64,000 nucleotides of DNA. Source: Hesseltinella vesiculosa (Eukaryota; Mucoromycota; Mucoromycetes; Mucorales; Cunninghamellaceae). Numbering within the stretch: the first letter of the stretch is position 1; every line of letters begins with the position of its first letter. The stretch spans positions 930,001 through 994,000 of the forward strand of contig MCGT01000002.1 of the NCBI GenBank assembly GCA_002104935.1. Direction: 5' to 3'. A model generated the notes under the pieces. The model worked only from the letters and a program-made list of their open reading frames with translations. It was not told the origin of the DNA and searched no databases. The position numbers and the translations under genes are program-made. This document shows, piece by piece, positions 8,875 to 20,913 of the stretch.

Positions 8875-11800
8875 TTAAAGCAGAGAGTGATACAGGTGGG
8901 TATGCTGGCGGATAACATGCTGCATAAAATAGCAAGATGGTGAACCGTTGTAGTACATTTGGTTCAAAAATGACACCAAGGCAGGCGGTCGCAAACGCTC
9001 CAGGCTGGCTTGATCCTGAGGCGCACGTTGCATGCTTTTCAGGAGCTTCATCAGATCATCGATGCCATATCCTTGTAACGCAAAGATCGAAGTCAGGCGA
9101 ATCACAAGGTGCTGTCCTGATGGATCTGCAAAAGAGAGAGAGAGGGAGTCGCATATGAAGATGAGGCTGGGCTGATCCATCGGGTGTGTTTACCTCGTGT
9201 CCAGGTCATGGTCAAGCCATTGGCAACCAGGCGACGGTCCGTCACTACATTGAAGATACCCTCGTCGTTTTTGGCATGAATGACCTTGTTTGGCAGTAAA
9301 ACGATCATGTCACACAGTGGATCCTCTAAACTAAAGAATTTCATAAAAAAAAAAAAAATTGAGAACACAGAGCCACAAAACTATTAACTTGCCAAAAATG
9401 AATTTCGAGTGCTACCTTATTTCCAGAATTTCAGGTGGGTCCAAAGACTTTGTACACGGGAAGTGATAGTCTGCCAAGGCTTCCTTTAAAGATGCCGGTG
9501 GGAATGTGAATCTGAGATAAGAATTCGAAGCAAACAAGCGTTGTAAGCAAAGAAGAAAAGAGAAGAGTGGATCCACTTACGCGCTGTCCAGCCATAGGCC
9601 GAGGTGGGTCATGGTTTGACCGATGGGGCTGGTGGCCACCTGTGCCAAGCAAGTGGGAGAGCGGGACGGGCTGGCTGGGAAGCTGGGGCAAACGGGTAGA
9701 GCATGGGCATCGTTGGATCTGGCCAGCGAGACGAGCTCCTTGATCTTGGGCTGGTAATGGTCGTTGGCGAGATGGTGGAGTTTGGAAAAACGCTGGCGGT
9801 GATGGACGTATGTCGAGGACAGTCGCTGCATCAACCTCGAGGTGTCCAAGGTGTCTGCCAGGTTCAAACTTGAAGGCATGCCCGAGGACACAAAGCTGTT
9901 TCCAAGCGACTGTCCCAGCAATCGAAGCAAGGCAGGTCGTGCGAGGCTGGGGTTGGCGGAAGCCGTGGAGGAACGGGCCGGTGGGTCGGGCTGCTGGTGT
10001 TCCTTTTCTGCACGTGTTGAAGTGGGCAGGTCCAAGCTTGGTGATTGGGCTGGCGAATCGAATTTCGTTGACGATGATGCCGATGGCATGGAGCGCGTAT
10101 TGCCATCGAGGGAGAAATACGCATGCAATGACAAAGTATCCAAGGACTCAGGAGCCTGGCGTGAGGATGGTAGCACTGTGGAAGGCGAGGCTGTTGCATG
10201 TGCTGAGGTCAATGAGGAGGTCTGGCGGCTGGAGGATGTCGAGGCTGGTACATGTGGTGAAGTCGATGGAGAGGCCACACGTGGATGCTTGTATTGCCGG
10301 GAGGCAGGGTCCAGGTCCATGGGGATGCCAAACAGCTGGGTTAGACTTTGGTGGGCGGAGGGCGCATGGCCACGTTTTTCAGGGAGACGAACATGTGCTG
10401 GAGGTGATGGACGTGGTTCGTCGTGTGGAGAGGATATTCTGGTGAAAGGAGATGCGCTGGTGGGTGATATTGGCGCGGGTCCATTGGAAATATTGCCCGT
10501 CGGGGTAGTGGCTGTGTCGATGGAAAGGAGGGTATTTCTGGACGAGGTGTTTTCATTGACAAAAGAGAGAGCTGGGGGAGATTGCCAATGGCTGGTGGTT
10601 GCAGCAGGGGATGGTGGCACGAGCGAGCTGCGTGGTGTTGGCGCGATTGTGTCATTGGCTTCGATGTGGATGTTAGCATTATTAGGATCGGCGACTGTAG
10701 CTGCAGAATCTGGTGGTGGTACAGAAGATGAGGTCATGGACTGTGTGCTACATTCAAAAAAAAAAATGGCGATGAGGATCCAAGCATGTTTCATTTTTTT
10801 TTCGAGGACCATACTCTCTACTTGTTGGTTGAGATGCTGGAAGAGTAAAAAAGGAGCCATACACTTCGTCCAAGAGCCGGCTAACCATGGCCAGCAGTCG
10901 TTCCTTGTGATGTATAAACACTACGCTCTTGTCAGGTTCCACATTGACTAATAGAAAATAAATGATCTGTCGATCAGGTCCCACGCGTTCATTACTGCTA
11001 ATTGTTTCTTTTACCATCGAATTCCAAGCTGGATGTCTGAATATCCAGGTAGAAAAAGGGTGCCTTGCGCGATTCATCTGCAGAAGAGGGGGAGAAAAGA
11101 TGTGTTAGCGTGGGGTTATTGGTGGTCAAAGCGTGGTTCTTGATCGTACCTTCCTCCATTCGGAGAGCTTGCTTGTAGCGCCGTTTGACCATGGTAGTGA
11201 TTTCTCGCAGATCCGATTTGGCATAGTTGATGGGACGTTGGTTGATATAAAGAAAGGCACGGTCGGTGAAGGAGAGCACACAGGTTGGATCTAGCGGCAG
11301 GAAAAAAAAACGGTAGGTGTATCGTTTTCCTACGATCCTTTTCTATTTAATGCTTTTACCAGAATCTTGAGCTGGAAGGATACCATGCAGGGTCAGAGGT
11401 ATATCATCCGAGTCGAGCTGTTGGTCAAAATTCTCGACAATGACTTTATCTACTAGCATGGAGGCAAGACGGTTGCCAAAGACATAGCGGATGGTGTCCA
11501 AGGTGGTGGCAGTAGTTGGTTTGATCAGTGAAGGTACTTTGACACCGGCAGAGCCACCATGAAGGATTTGGCGACAAAGGAACCGCACCTGAGGATGGCT
11601 AAGGCCATACCTTGTCACCAAATCCTGAATTCGTTTGACGGTCAATGCTCGCTCTTTAATCGCCAGCTGAGTAGAGGTAGAAGAGTAAGTTGATGAGGAT
11701 GTTCGTTGACTTGTCGTACCTGTCGTCGAACAGCAAGGTTGTAGAAAGGTCGGTCCACACACACTGCGGTCCCAGAAGACGAAATTGCTGCGGAGGACGC

Positions 11801-12448
11801 TTCTCTGGATGAGAGAGAAGTGAGGACGGGCAGAGTGATCCACATAATTTTTTATGTTTACCTTGTAATGATGCCTTGAGAGTCAAAATGGTACATTTTG
11901 GCAATGGGATCGGCCAAGGTTTTCGTGGTCAAGGACAGCGCCTTCGCCATATCGCAAATGGCATTCACTGCTTCGCCTGGTGAGAGTCATAAAAGAAGGA
12001 TCAATGGACGTCTCCGTGTTTGATTCTTTACCTCTGAAGCCAAAAGTATCCAGCTTTTCAAGGTCTTCAAAGCAAGCGATCTTGGACGTGCAATGCTTTT
12101 TTCCCACCATGGCCCTGTTCTCTTGCGAAATGCCAGACCCGTTGTCGATCACCTGATGAGAAGAATAATAAAAAAGGAAGACATGAGCTGTGCTTATTAC
12201 GACTCTCTTAGGTAATCAAGTTACTTCGATTGCTTCCAGACCATCGTCCATGAGCTTGATTTCAATCGACGTGGCCTTTGCATCCAAGGCATTTCTGCAA
12301 AAAATGGAATCAGAGGGCTGCTTGTTTTATGGCAAGGCTCAATCACTTACTCTACAAGCTCCTTGGCAATGCTTTCAATGTTGGTAATGACTTGGCCAGA
12401 ATGAATACGTCTAGCAGTATGGCTATCCAAGGATTGAATGGAAGCCAT
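8875..12448 (-). CDS. MLH2: MutL-family mismatch-repair protein, human PMS1/yeast MLH2 type
   Basis: This encodes a GHKL ATPase that in yeast and man pairs with MLH1 as an accessory mismatch-repair factor. At least a dozen exons run from the ATG at 12448 to TAA at 8875, roughly 900-950 aa. ATP-binding motifs are intact: E..NALDAKATSIEIKL (motif I), VIDNGSGIS (motif II) and TFGFRG joined across an intron to EAVNAI (motif III). DRAFLYINQRPI and NVEPDKSVVFIHHKERLL match the human PMS1 transducer domain. A Ser/Pro/Thr-rich linker of about 380 residues (10745-9580) is followed by a short C-terminal dimerisation-like region. I see no DQHA(X)2E(X)4E endonuclease motif, as expected for this subfamily rather than PMS2/yeast PMS1. 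Continuity of the linker and C-terminus with the N-terminus is inferred from frame and lack of an intervening start. Confidence 0.8.
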
Positions 12449-12642
12449 GAAAAAAAGGCAAAGCTAGTAGTAAAAGGCGTTTCCGTTTTTTTTTTTTTTT
12501 TTTTTGGCAAGTTGGGCAGCCGCGTTTAGTTTTTAAAGAGCGCTTTTTTCTGAAAATGTCTTGGACAAGTTTTTTTTATATAAAAAGGATTTGCTATGTA
12601 AGAAATAAAATACAAGGATTCAGCTAAGATCCACAATTGGAC
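12449..12642. other. Spacer between MutL start and RNase T2 stop
   Basis: A 21-base poly(T) run near 12488-12506 lies just upstream of the MutL gene, reading as poly(A) on its sense strand. An AATAAA-like element sits beyond the RNase stop. No gene is visible. Confidence 0.6.
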
Positions 12643-13583
12643 TTATTTGGTGGGGTAGTTGACAGAGCCAGTGCAGGTGTTGCTGCCAATGGCGTCAATG
12701 GGCACAAAGGTGTTGGTGTTCTGCACATTGAAGTAAAGCCAGACTTCAGAGAGGGTACCGCTGGAACAATCGACCTTGGGGACAACACCGAACGCGGTTT
12801 GCAAAGCTTGGGAGAAAGTGCCAATATCAGTGCTGCTGCCAGGGGTGATGCCAGCTGTGCTCAAAGCATTGTACAAGTCATATTGAGCACGGAGACCCAA
12901 GGCAGTGGAGAAGTAGTCATTGACATCTTCATATTGTTGGTAGTTGGCGTAGCACTTGGGGGCAAGAGTGCTCACGCAGGTACCTGAACATTGAAAGAAG
13001 AGGATGGATGAGATCGCTGGCTCGATTTTTTTTTTTCCTCCAGAGAGTTCTTACCGTGCTTGTCCCATTCGTGGGTCCAGAAGTTGGTGTTAGCACCAGC
13101 ATCACTGGGCCAGTAGGTGTTCATGTTGTCATACAAAGTGCTGTTGTAAGATTGGATGATGGAACCAACATTAGAGTAGGAGCGAGTGGAGTCACAGCCA
13201 GTGGAGCCAGTTTGGCCACCGTTGCAAGTGTCGGGCCACAAACCGTGCATAGTGAAGGCGTCAGAACTAAAAAAAAAAAAAAAGAAATGCCAATGGAGTC
13301 AATGGGTCTTGACGCCTTTGATTCTTGACTCTCTGACTTACGGTCCATAACCAGGAACCCATTGTTGGACCAAGATGAGGATGCCGTTCGTGGGAGAACA
13401 GCAAGAGTCACCAGCGTTGCTTGAGCAAGACAAAGCATTAGCTACAGAAAAATAAAATGAGCCATTCCATTGGGTCGATTGTCATGGGGCACAATTACCA
13501 GGGCAAGAGCGAGCAACAAGAGAGCCAGCAGGAAGAGCCATGGCCAATGGGGCCAAGGAAGCCAACAACAAAGAGAACTTCAT
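12643..13583 (-). CDS. Secreted ribonuclease T2 (RNase Rh-like)
   Basis: This enzyme cuts single-stranded RNA through a 2',3'-cyclic phosphate and is probably secreted for phosphate or nucleoside scavenging. Four exons (13583-13499, 13441-13342, 13266-13055, 12983-12643) give 245 aa. A signal peptide is plain ([20 protein letters not shown]). The two active-site blocks are present: CAS-I as [10 protein letters not shown] and CAS-II as [14 protein letters not shown], each with its catalytic histidine. Multiple cysteines match the disulphide pattern of fungal T2 enzymes. The tail [11 protein letters not shown]...YPTK closely follows Rhizopus RNase Rh. A TATA-like element lies about 50 bases upstream of the start codon. 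Confidence 0.95.
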
Positions 13584-13628
13584 GATTGATGTATGAAGAA
13601 GAAGAAAAAATGGAGGTTGACCTGTGCC

Positions 13629-13636
13629 CTTTTATA
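13629..13636 (-). promoter_or_regulatory. TATA box of the RNase T2 gene
   Basis: The minus strand reads TATAAAAG about 46-53 bases upstream of the ATG at 13583. This is the expected place for a TATA element of a strongly induced secreted-enzyme gene. The call is made by eye. Confidence 0.55.
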
Positions 13637-15375
13637 TGCATCTGTCATTGCCTATTGATTATGCTAAATGAACCCTTTTGTTTAAATAAAGGAAGAATGG
13701 TTGAATTTGGACTAGTGTCGTTTGCATGTTGTTTTTTTTATTATGCCACTCCGTGAAATGGGGTTGCACAGCACATGACACAGCAAAAACATCTGGTACA
13801 ATTGAAATAAAAAAAACTCTTTTTTCAGAAAAAACGAAACCAAGTAAAAAAAATCATTGTTGGGTGCCTTGTGCGACTTATGATCTGGGATGTCTCTGAA
13901 ATGAGGATGGGCCCATTAAAATGAAAATGAAGGTTGGTGCGGGAGAGTGGCAAATCCCGACCCCGTCATTGGCTACGTCACTTGATGTCTTAATCATGCT
14001 TATTATGCCAAAATGCTCAATGGTGTTTCTTAAGCATAAACGAGAGGACACCCTACCCCTTTTTGCTTCCCCATTCAACCATGTGGGGCCTTTGTAAACC
14101 CTGACTCGTTCAAAACTTCAAACAACACAGTGGGTCCAGACAAAAAAATAATCCGATCAGTCCCCACTTTGCGATCGTCTTTTTCCAGAATGGAAACATA
14201 AAGAGATGTACTCCTGCTCCTTTTCTAGTAGATCTTGCCTGTTTAAAGAACTCCTTGCCCATCTGAAATGGCATGGTCTTTTTTAATGGTTTTTTTTTTC
14301 CGTGACACGGTCTGACGACGCATCACGACACCATGATCGTTGCACGTCTTTTCAATCCGGGTGGAACACTCCTTCTCATTTATCGTGTACCGATCTCGGC
14401 ATATTTTGACGCGATTAAAAAAAAATGACAAAGAAAAACTGAATGGCGTCCGCCAGACAAGCAACTGGGCAAGAATGCAGTACATCGGAGCTAAAAAACG
14501 ACAGGGATTTAAAAAAGCTGTGCTGGAAAAAGGAGCTTTGTCATGGCTTGCTGTGCTATCAGAGCCGCGCCACTTGCCTCTTTCGGTTCAACAGTGACGC
14601 TGAACTCTCTCTTTCTATTGTTCATTTTCATGCTTGTGTCGTAGAGGAGAGAAAAAAGAGCCAGTCAATTCATTGAGCGACGCTGACAACTTCACAGCCA
14701 ATAATACCAGCGCGTCTTTGCACCTGGTTCTGCCTTTTTCTTTTTGTCGCCCCGCTCATCTGGAATCGCGCTCATTCTTTTTTTTATACATTTTCTCTTC
14801 TTTTCTCTCTCTCTCTTTCTTTCTCATTTTTTTAATAGCAGCATCAAGCATATTTGGATATGCAAAGACCTTCGGCCTATCTTTTTCTCCAGACAAACGA
14901 GCCAATGAAACAAGGAGGTGGAGAAACTGGTGGGAAAAAAAAAAGGAATGGGCATGTTTCAGAGTGCCTAGCGACCATGGCTTTCCTCGAGGTTTTTTTG
15001 CATTTCTAGTTTGTGGACACGCGGAAGGGTTGTTTCCAGGTAAAAAAAAAAAAAGCGAAACGGTGGGTCTGTCTCCATTGAGAATGGGTTAAAAAATGGT
15101 GCCCGCTGATGCAGAGAAGAAAAAAGGGGCATGGTGCCTGGGATATCCCCCCAAACAGAAGAATGTGGATTCACACTAGCTGTGCCATGCACGAATCATT
15201 CGATGGGAAATGGGCCAATGGAGTCTCATGAACAAGAGGCTGCCGCATTTTTCCAAGCCAACAATGAACTTTCACTGGCGGAGCTCCCATTTTTTTTTTT
15301 TTCACTTGGACACACTGTCCCCCTCCCTTTTTTCTTCCCATTCTTTTATTCGTTTGTTCTCTCTCTTTTTATAAT
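13637..15375. other. Gene-poor stretch with homopolymer and CT-rich tracts
   Basis: About 1.7 kb without a supported gene. It contains poly(A) and poly(T) runs and a CT-rich block near 14790-14830. The open frames present are short, compositionally biased and lack recognisable domains. The end of the block (poly(T), then TTTTTATAAT) is probably the promoter of the gene at 15376. Confidence 0.55.
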
Positions 15376-15849
15376 ATGAATCTTCTTTTACCCATGGACC
15401 TGAACAGCAATTCTTTTGATACCCCATCGACATCCCAGCCACATATGCACCATTCTCTCTGCAACTTCTGCCCGCACGACGATGCTCTGCATGGAAATCA
15501 CGATGCATTTATGATTCACGAGCCTGAACCCATGGGACCTTTCCAGTATACGTACCTGCTCAATCTGTGCTTGACGCCAAACATGGATGCCTATCTGGCT
15601 GAGGCTCCGTTTTCGGATGATGTGTACGCGCTGCCCATCCACCTACAGCGGCTGCTGATGGAGGCCAAAGAAGAGGTGGTGTTGGAACGCACCCGTGGCC
15701 AAGCTGAAACCACGCACCCGGCTTTGGAACGATTGAAACGGGTGAGGGGCTTCTGCTGGTTGCGATCTGATGCCGATGTGGCCAACCTGATGTCGACATT
15801 GGTGGAATTGGTGGCAGACGACGATGAATTGGAACGTATCGTCTCGTAG
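15376..15849 (+). CDS. Unrecognised 157-aa protein
   Basis: This is one uninterrupted exon. The product is acidic, with an N-terminal Ser/His-rich part containing FCPHDDALHGNHDAFMIHE and a more helical second half (YLLNLCLTPNMDAYLAEAP, then IHLQRLLMEAKEEVVLERTRG). It has no signal peptide or membrane segment. The Cys/His cluster could bind a metal, but the spacing fits no zinc finger I know. The gene call rests on a proper ATG after a TATA-like leader, the length and codon use like its neighbours. It is convergent with the peroxisomal-type gene that follows. Confidence 0.6.
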   Translation: MNLLLPMDLNSNSFDTPSTSQPHMHHSLCNFCPHDDALHGNHDAFMIHEPEPMGPFQYTYLLNLCLTPNMDAYLAEAPFSDDVYALPIHLQRLLMEAKEEVVLERTRGQAETTHPALERLKRVRGFCWLRSDADVANLMSTLVELVADDDELERIVS

Positions 15850-16336
15850 TTTCCCCTTCTTTATGAATGTTGCAAAATGGAAATTGCGTTCCCACGCAGG
15901 CCGTTTGTCTTGCTTCTCACCCACCCTCATTTGTTTACCCACTCACTCATGATTTGCATCTTCCAATCTTTCCCCTCATCTTCATTCTATTTTCCTTCCA
16001 TTTCTTGCATGCCCACGTCTCCTCGTCGATTGGTACGATAGTATTTTATTTTTTTTATCTAGTCGTTTATTCCCCCTTTCTCTCTTTTTTTTTTTCATTT
16101 AATCACCGTTGAAAATAAATTGGAAACCTTAAAAAATATGCGTGTGACAATGAAAAAAGCAATAAATCGTGGCGTGTCAGATGGTTCCTGGCTGGTTTTT
16201 TTTTTTTTCATGCAGGATGAGTAGAAGAAAAGAAGTCAGCTGGACGTTTATTAACACATGGATCAAGGAAGGGAATCAGATACTTTATTTCAAAACACAA
16301 AACAGGAGAGGTAATGTACAAGTTCCAAAATGTGAA
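15850..16336. other. Convergent intergenic region
   Basis: A pyrimidine-rich spacer between two converging genes. AATAAA occurs near 16116 and 16160 on the plus strand, suitable for the 157-aa gene. Nothing else is seen. Confidence 0.5.
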
Positions 16337-17897
16337 TCATTTGCGTTTGCGGAGGGCAGAGGGAGATGGGAGATTTGTAGAATCCTCGGGTAGGCGTTCT
16401 ATCAAGCGAGCACGCCGGCACCAACGACGACGACGGGTAAATGTTTGCATCCCGGGCGTCCCACCAAGATGTTGCCAAGCGTTGTTACCGTATTCCCAAC
16501 CGTTCAGGTCCACTCGACCGTCCAGCTCGCCCGTCATATCGACCCACCAGTCATTGTCTGCCCACGTCCAGGCCTTGACCATCTTTTGCTGCTTGCCGTC
16601 CTTGGTGATGGTTGTTGATTCTGAACTTTCAGGCAAATTGAATTGGTCCTTGGAAATGACAGGCGCAAGATGGTGATCGGTCCTAACCGAGGGCAAAAAA
16701 AAATATAAAAAGAAATGCAAGTTGGCGTTGCCGATCACCCCCTTTCCCTTTGTCTTTTCTTACCAGGCAGCACGTTCTGTACTCAACATGTTGGTGGTCC
16801 AATTAGCACCGAGCCACCATCGCTATTATACAAATAGAAAAGCCATGGATAAGGTGGGAACTGTTTTTTTTTTTTTTTTTTGCTGGTCGTACCTGGTTTT
16901 CATAGATTTCAAACTGGAAGGTCATTTCACTGCGGACGACAAGCTGGGGATGTGCGGCTCGGATGGCTTGCAGGGCAGAGGAGCTTTCTTGTTTGGCGCG
17001 GAGACGCACGAACCGGAGCCAGCTCTTCCATTTGCTGGATTCCTTGGCTTTCTGCGAGGGTAAGAGGAAGAATTGGTAGCTGGAGATGACAGCAACGCCG
17101 TAGGACCAAAGGGATGCCAAGGTATATTGAACAAGAGAGTTGCGTTTCAGGACGCGAAAGATGACTTTGCCCCAAGGCGAATCAGCCAGAATGATCAGGG
17201 ACCCAAGCAGGGCCAGTGTGCCATGAGCGCCCAGGAGCAGCACCAGCAGCATCCACGCAGGCACCATATACAGCAGGGCGGCCATGACGGCAATCAGGAT
17301 ATCTTGACGCGAGCCATCGAGCCAGGGCAGGGTGGCTCGGTACAGAGCAGTCAGGCGGGCCACATAATGGTTGATGACAGCAATGTCTTGCAGAGTATCG
17401 TCCAGCGACATATAATCTTTGGGCTGGATCTTTCGCGAGATCAATTCCTCTTGGTCCATTTCCTGTTGCTGCTGACGTCGCTGGGCATTCCATCGGTCAT
17501 CATCCTCGTCTGTGTCCTCGTCCTGGTCGCCATCCCGGTCTTTCATCTGTCGCAGTTGTTTTTCTCTTAGTTCTAGTCTCTGTCGTTCGAGGCGTTCTCG
17601 TCGGGTGCGTAAGGTGCGCACACGCATCCAGTCACCGACCAGCTTGTACACAACCAGCGCGGGTAGACCTAAGGCCAGCACTTGCCAGGTCCATAGGCAA
17701 ATGACATTCCACAGCAATAGGGCGAGGATCGATTGACGAGGCGAGGCCGTTTGCCATTGTAGCAGATCAGCCGTGTGCCGCACACATCGTAACCAAGGGC
17801 CAAGTTGGACGAGAAGTTTCAGCACAAGCGGTGGGATGGTATCCAATGTCGACAGACTAAACGGTGAGCCAAAGCTTTGTTGGATCTCGCTCGCCAT
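16337..17897 (-). CDS. Pex23/Pex30-like membrane protein with dysferlin (DysF) domain
   Basis: Members of this family (Pex30, Pex31, Pex32, Pex23, Pex24) sit in the ER or peroxisome membrane and shape peroxisome-ER contact sites. Three exons (17897-16893, 16822-16764, 16682-16337) give 469 aa. Hydrophobic segments lie at about residues 60-85 and 205-250 (ILIAVMAALLYMVPAWMLLV and LALLGSLIILADS). A charged coiled segment rich in Arg/Glu/Asp separates them. The C-terminal DysF part starts with FEIYENQRWWLGANWT and closes with DNDWWVDMTGELDGRVDLNG-WEYG, the paired tryptophan pattern of this domain. Family membership is well supported; which Pex paralogue it is cannot be said. Confidence 0.85.
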
Positions 17898-18287
17898 GAT
17901 GTGATGATATGATGATAATCAAATTTAAAATAAAAACAAAAAAGTGCTGTGACCAGGAAGAAAGAGAGAGAGAAAAAAGGCGTTCTTTGAAAATGAACCT
18001 TCATGTGAATGTTAAGGCCGAGAAAATGAAAAAAAAAAAAAAACCGCCTTCAAACCCAGGCATGTCAGGTTTTTTGTTCCAATTGAAGAAGTGAGGACAA
18101 AGGATTTTTTATTTTATTTCAAAGCATGGTGTTTCATATGAAATGCATCAAAATAAAAAGGAAGATATACAAAATATGGATAGTCTAGAAATGCGTCGTA
18201 AATAGGATGGGTGGGATGCGAGAACAGAAAAAAGTGGGTGGATCTATGAGGTAGGGGGGAGGTGGCATGGTTTTTTTTTATTCTTTT
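17898..18287. other. Promoter of the Pex30-like gene and RPA49 3' flank
   Basis: No gene is seen. There is a 14-base poly(A) run near 18029-18043 and AT-rich sequence close to the Pex30-like start. The right half should hold the RPA49 polyadenylation site. Confidence 0.5.
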
Positions 18288-19732
18288 TTACCGGCGAGAA
18301 CCGCCACCCTTTTTGATTTCAGGGAATTTCAAAGGCACAACCAAGGTGGCCTTCTTGGCCTTGCTCTTAGGATCAAAGCCAGCCCTGATGATATCCTCGG
18401 CATTACACACGTCAATTTTGCACCCCAAGCTTCGCAAGATGTTGGTGACATGGCTAGCCTTGAGTGACAAGTCGGTGGCAAGCAAATCAGGGTACACCTT
18501 GAAATCTTGTAGCATCAAGCACAGCACCATCATATAACAAAGGATCTTATCAGCCATTTGAGGGGAGCGACTAAAAACGGAGATAAGTACACAGCCATCC
18601 TTTGGACAACAGGACTTACTGCTGGCCTCCCACAGCGTAACGGTTGGTCAAGCCCTCGATAATCAAAGCAGGAGGATGCTTCAGCACCTTGGACAGACGT
18701 TCGTGGTCGGTCAGATCGTTTCGCTTGACCTTGCAGTAATAAGCCATCAAATAGGACACGTACACCAACAGACGGGCAAGATGGCGATCTTTTTTACCCG
18801 TGGCCGAGATGAGAGAGTACAGCTTGTTGTTGATGAATTTGGAGAAACCAAAGGGCAACCAGGCTTGCATCTCTTCCATGGAGGTGACCTTGAAGACGTC
18901 CTTGATGGGGATGGCGTTGAGTTCGTCCGAGGTGACGATGCTGTTGAGGTCGTAGGCTTCTTCCAGGGTAGTGGCATCAACATTGTGGACAGGGATGGGC
19001 AGATTGGCTGCGACTTCCTTGCGGAGCTGTTCGGATGTTGGCATGCTGGCGACGTTGCGCTCGACCGAGGCCATGGCGTCGGTCACTTGGTCTTCGATCT
19101 TGTTGGCATCCACAGCATTTCGTTCATTGTTACGCAGCTCTGTCTTGACTCGTCGTGAACCAAAGGCCAGACCAAGCGCTTGACGTTGTTGTAATTTGGA
19201 TTTGCTGGCTGAAACACGTTCCGTTTCGGACGCCTTGACATGGCGACGCATGGCTACCAGACGAGCAGGCACCACTTGCACTTCATTCTTGGATTTTGAG
19301 TACACACCCACGTAGTAACTAGATAAATAAATAGAAAGCATCTGTTATAGATCTATTTTTTTTTCGATAAAGGCGATAGATCAATAACCCAAGTTACCTG
19401 CAGTTCAAGTTGTGAGGACCCGAAGCGCCAAAATTGGTGCCTTGGAAGACAACCTTGTCCGCATCAGCAACCAGCACCCGTTGATTGGCTTTCTCTTCAC
19501 TTGTTTCATAGTTGCGTTTGTAAGGTGTGAATTCAATGTCTCGAGCAGGCGTGATCCCCGGGAAAGTGGCTGAAGTAGCAAAAAAAAAAAAATTGTTAGA
19601 TTGTTTTTGATCGATCCAAAGCGATGGATTACCCAACACAGGTGTTTCTCCAGACACATTGGCCAGCTTGATTTTGGTGTACTTTTTGTCTTTGCCTTCA
19701 GTAGCGGCATCAGCATGCTTGCGTTTGCCCAT
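18288..19732 (-). CDS. RPA49: RNA polymerase I subunit RPA49 (A49/PAF53)
   Basis: A49 pairs with A34.5 as a TFIIF-like module of RNA polymerase I in the nucleolus. Its tandem winged-helix C-terminus aids initiation and elongation on rDNA. Four exons (19732-19633, 19569-19398, 19318-18620, 18570-18288) are inferred. The N-terminus is basic (MGKRKHADAATEGKDKK). The dimerisation part contains FPGITPARDIEFTPYKRN and SYYVGVYSKSKNEVQVVPA. The middle has AAANLPIP-like sequence (VAANLPIPVHNVDATT) and the winged-helix region runs through KVLKHPPALIIEGLTNRYAV to the end. Family blocks are strong. The start is divergent from the F-box-like gene, with about 250 bp of poly(T)-containing promoter between them. 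Confidence 0.9.
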
Positions 19733-19979
19733 GGTATCGTTGAATCTTTAAAAAAGTGAAAAAGAAAAAAAATAGAAGGATTTTTTTTTTTTTTTTTTTT
19801 GCAGCCGCTTCAAGCGGGACTGTCCAGCTATGGATTAATGAAGCATTTGATTGGCCACTGACTTTTTTTGAAAGTGTAGAAAAAGAGAGTGAGGGTGCGT
19901 CTCTGTTTCGTTTTTATCTTTTTAGTTCTCCATTTTTGCTTGCCAAGCTTTTTGTTTGTTTGCGTCAACATTATTCAAC

Positions 19980-20825
19980 ATGTTACAGCAACTGCCTTTG
20001 GAGATTGTATATGAAATTCTTGTTCATGTGCCGTTTTCACAGTTCCAAAAGCTGTACCAGGTCCTACCTCGGTCCATTGTGACCCATGGCTTGAGGGCCA
20101 AATTGCAACTAGAAGGTGCCGACACCCAACCGCTGCTGGAACTAGTCTCGACCAACCGCCATGAACTCCTTGCTCCTGAACAGCCGGAGGCCAAGGCCAA
20201 ATGGATGCACGCATGTATGCAGCACCCGTCCTGGTACTCACCCATGCCGACGCTGCTGAAACAAGAAAACGAATCCACCCTGCCACTTTTTTTCACCTGT
20301 TTGGACCTGGAGCACGACCTGGTCTGGCTGGAACCCAACTCGACGCAGTACTACTTTGAGGTCAAGGATTTATATGTGTCGCACGGCAAAATGGTGCTAA
20401 GGCAGCAGCCTGGCCGCTATCAAAAGGTCCTCGGTTCTTTGTGGGATATCCGCTGCCGTTTTCTCTCTGGGAGCAAGAAATGGTCGGCTTCCTCCCCTCG
20501 ACCAAATAGCAGCACAACGGATTCAGGCACGCGACCGTCGTGGTTCATGCTGACCTTGGATGCATCGTCCCCTTCACCTACGTCCGGAACGCTGATTATC
20601 GATGCGATCTGCCACCTGGACACCACACTGATGGCTCTGCCGCCTAGCTCGCCCCCGCATGAAGATTTCCCTCCCCGGCCCTTAACCCATACCCATCGCA
20701 TGTTACCCCCTCTTCAAACTAGCGTCTATTCCCCCTGGCAAGCGTCTTCAACGTGTGGCTATTTCTGCATCGACCACGTCGCTATCAGTCTTGATGATTT
20801 TTTAGCCTTTTTCCAAGAAAAATGA
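19980..20825 (+). CDS. F-box-like protein
   Basis: This is one exon of 281 aa starting at MLQQLPLEIVYEILVHVPF, which fits the start of an F-box (LPxEIxxxIL). I chose the ATG at 19980; the frame is open further upstream but without an ATG. F-box proteins recruit substrates to SCF ubiquitin ligases through Skp1. The rest of the protein has no repeat I can name. The middle segment (about residues 95-170) has the feel of a beta-rich recognition domain (YYFEVKDLYVSHGKMVLRQQ), and a Ser/Pro-rich insert follows. Stop codon and NUF2 start are only about 90 bp apart on the same strand. Confidence 0.65.
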   Translation: MLQQLPLEIVYEILVHVPFSQFQKLYQVLPRSIVTHGLRAKLQLEGADTQPLLELVSTNRHELLAPEQPEAKAKWMHACMQHPSWYSPMPTLLKQENESTLPLFFTCLDLEHDLVWLEPNSTQYYFEVKDLYVSHGKMVLRQQPGRYQKVLGSLWDIRCRFLSGSKKWSASSPRPNSSTTDSGTRPSWFMLTLDASSPSPTSGTLIIDAICHLDTTLMALPPSSPPHEDFPPRPLTHTHRMLPPLQTSVYSPWQASSTCGYFCIDHVAISLDDFLAFFQEK

Positions 20826-20913
20826 AAAATGGAAATAATAAAAAAGCGGCGACGCTCCTATTGTTTGTTTCTCCTTTTTTTTTATTTTTTTTTTTTTATT
20901 TGAGGGGTCAACC

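Noticed and set aside
10882..10895. AACCATGGCCAGC as a further X-box
   Set aside because: It fits only one half-site and lies inside a coding exon of the MutL gene.
9842..10951. 369-codon plus-strand open frame opposite the MutL linker
   Set aside because: It mirrors the GC-rich Ser/Pro-coding linker, has no domain, and crosses an intron of the sense gene.
14634..15092. 152-codon open frame with Phe/Ser/Lys runs
   Set aside because: Built from poly(T), CT-rich and poly(A) tracts, with no plausible domain.
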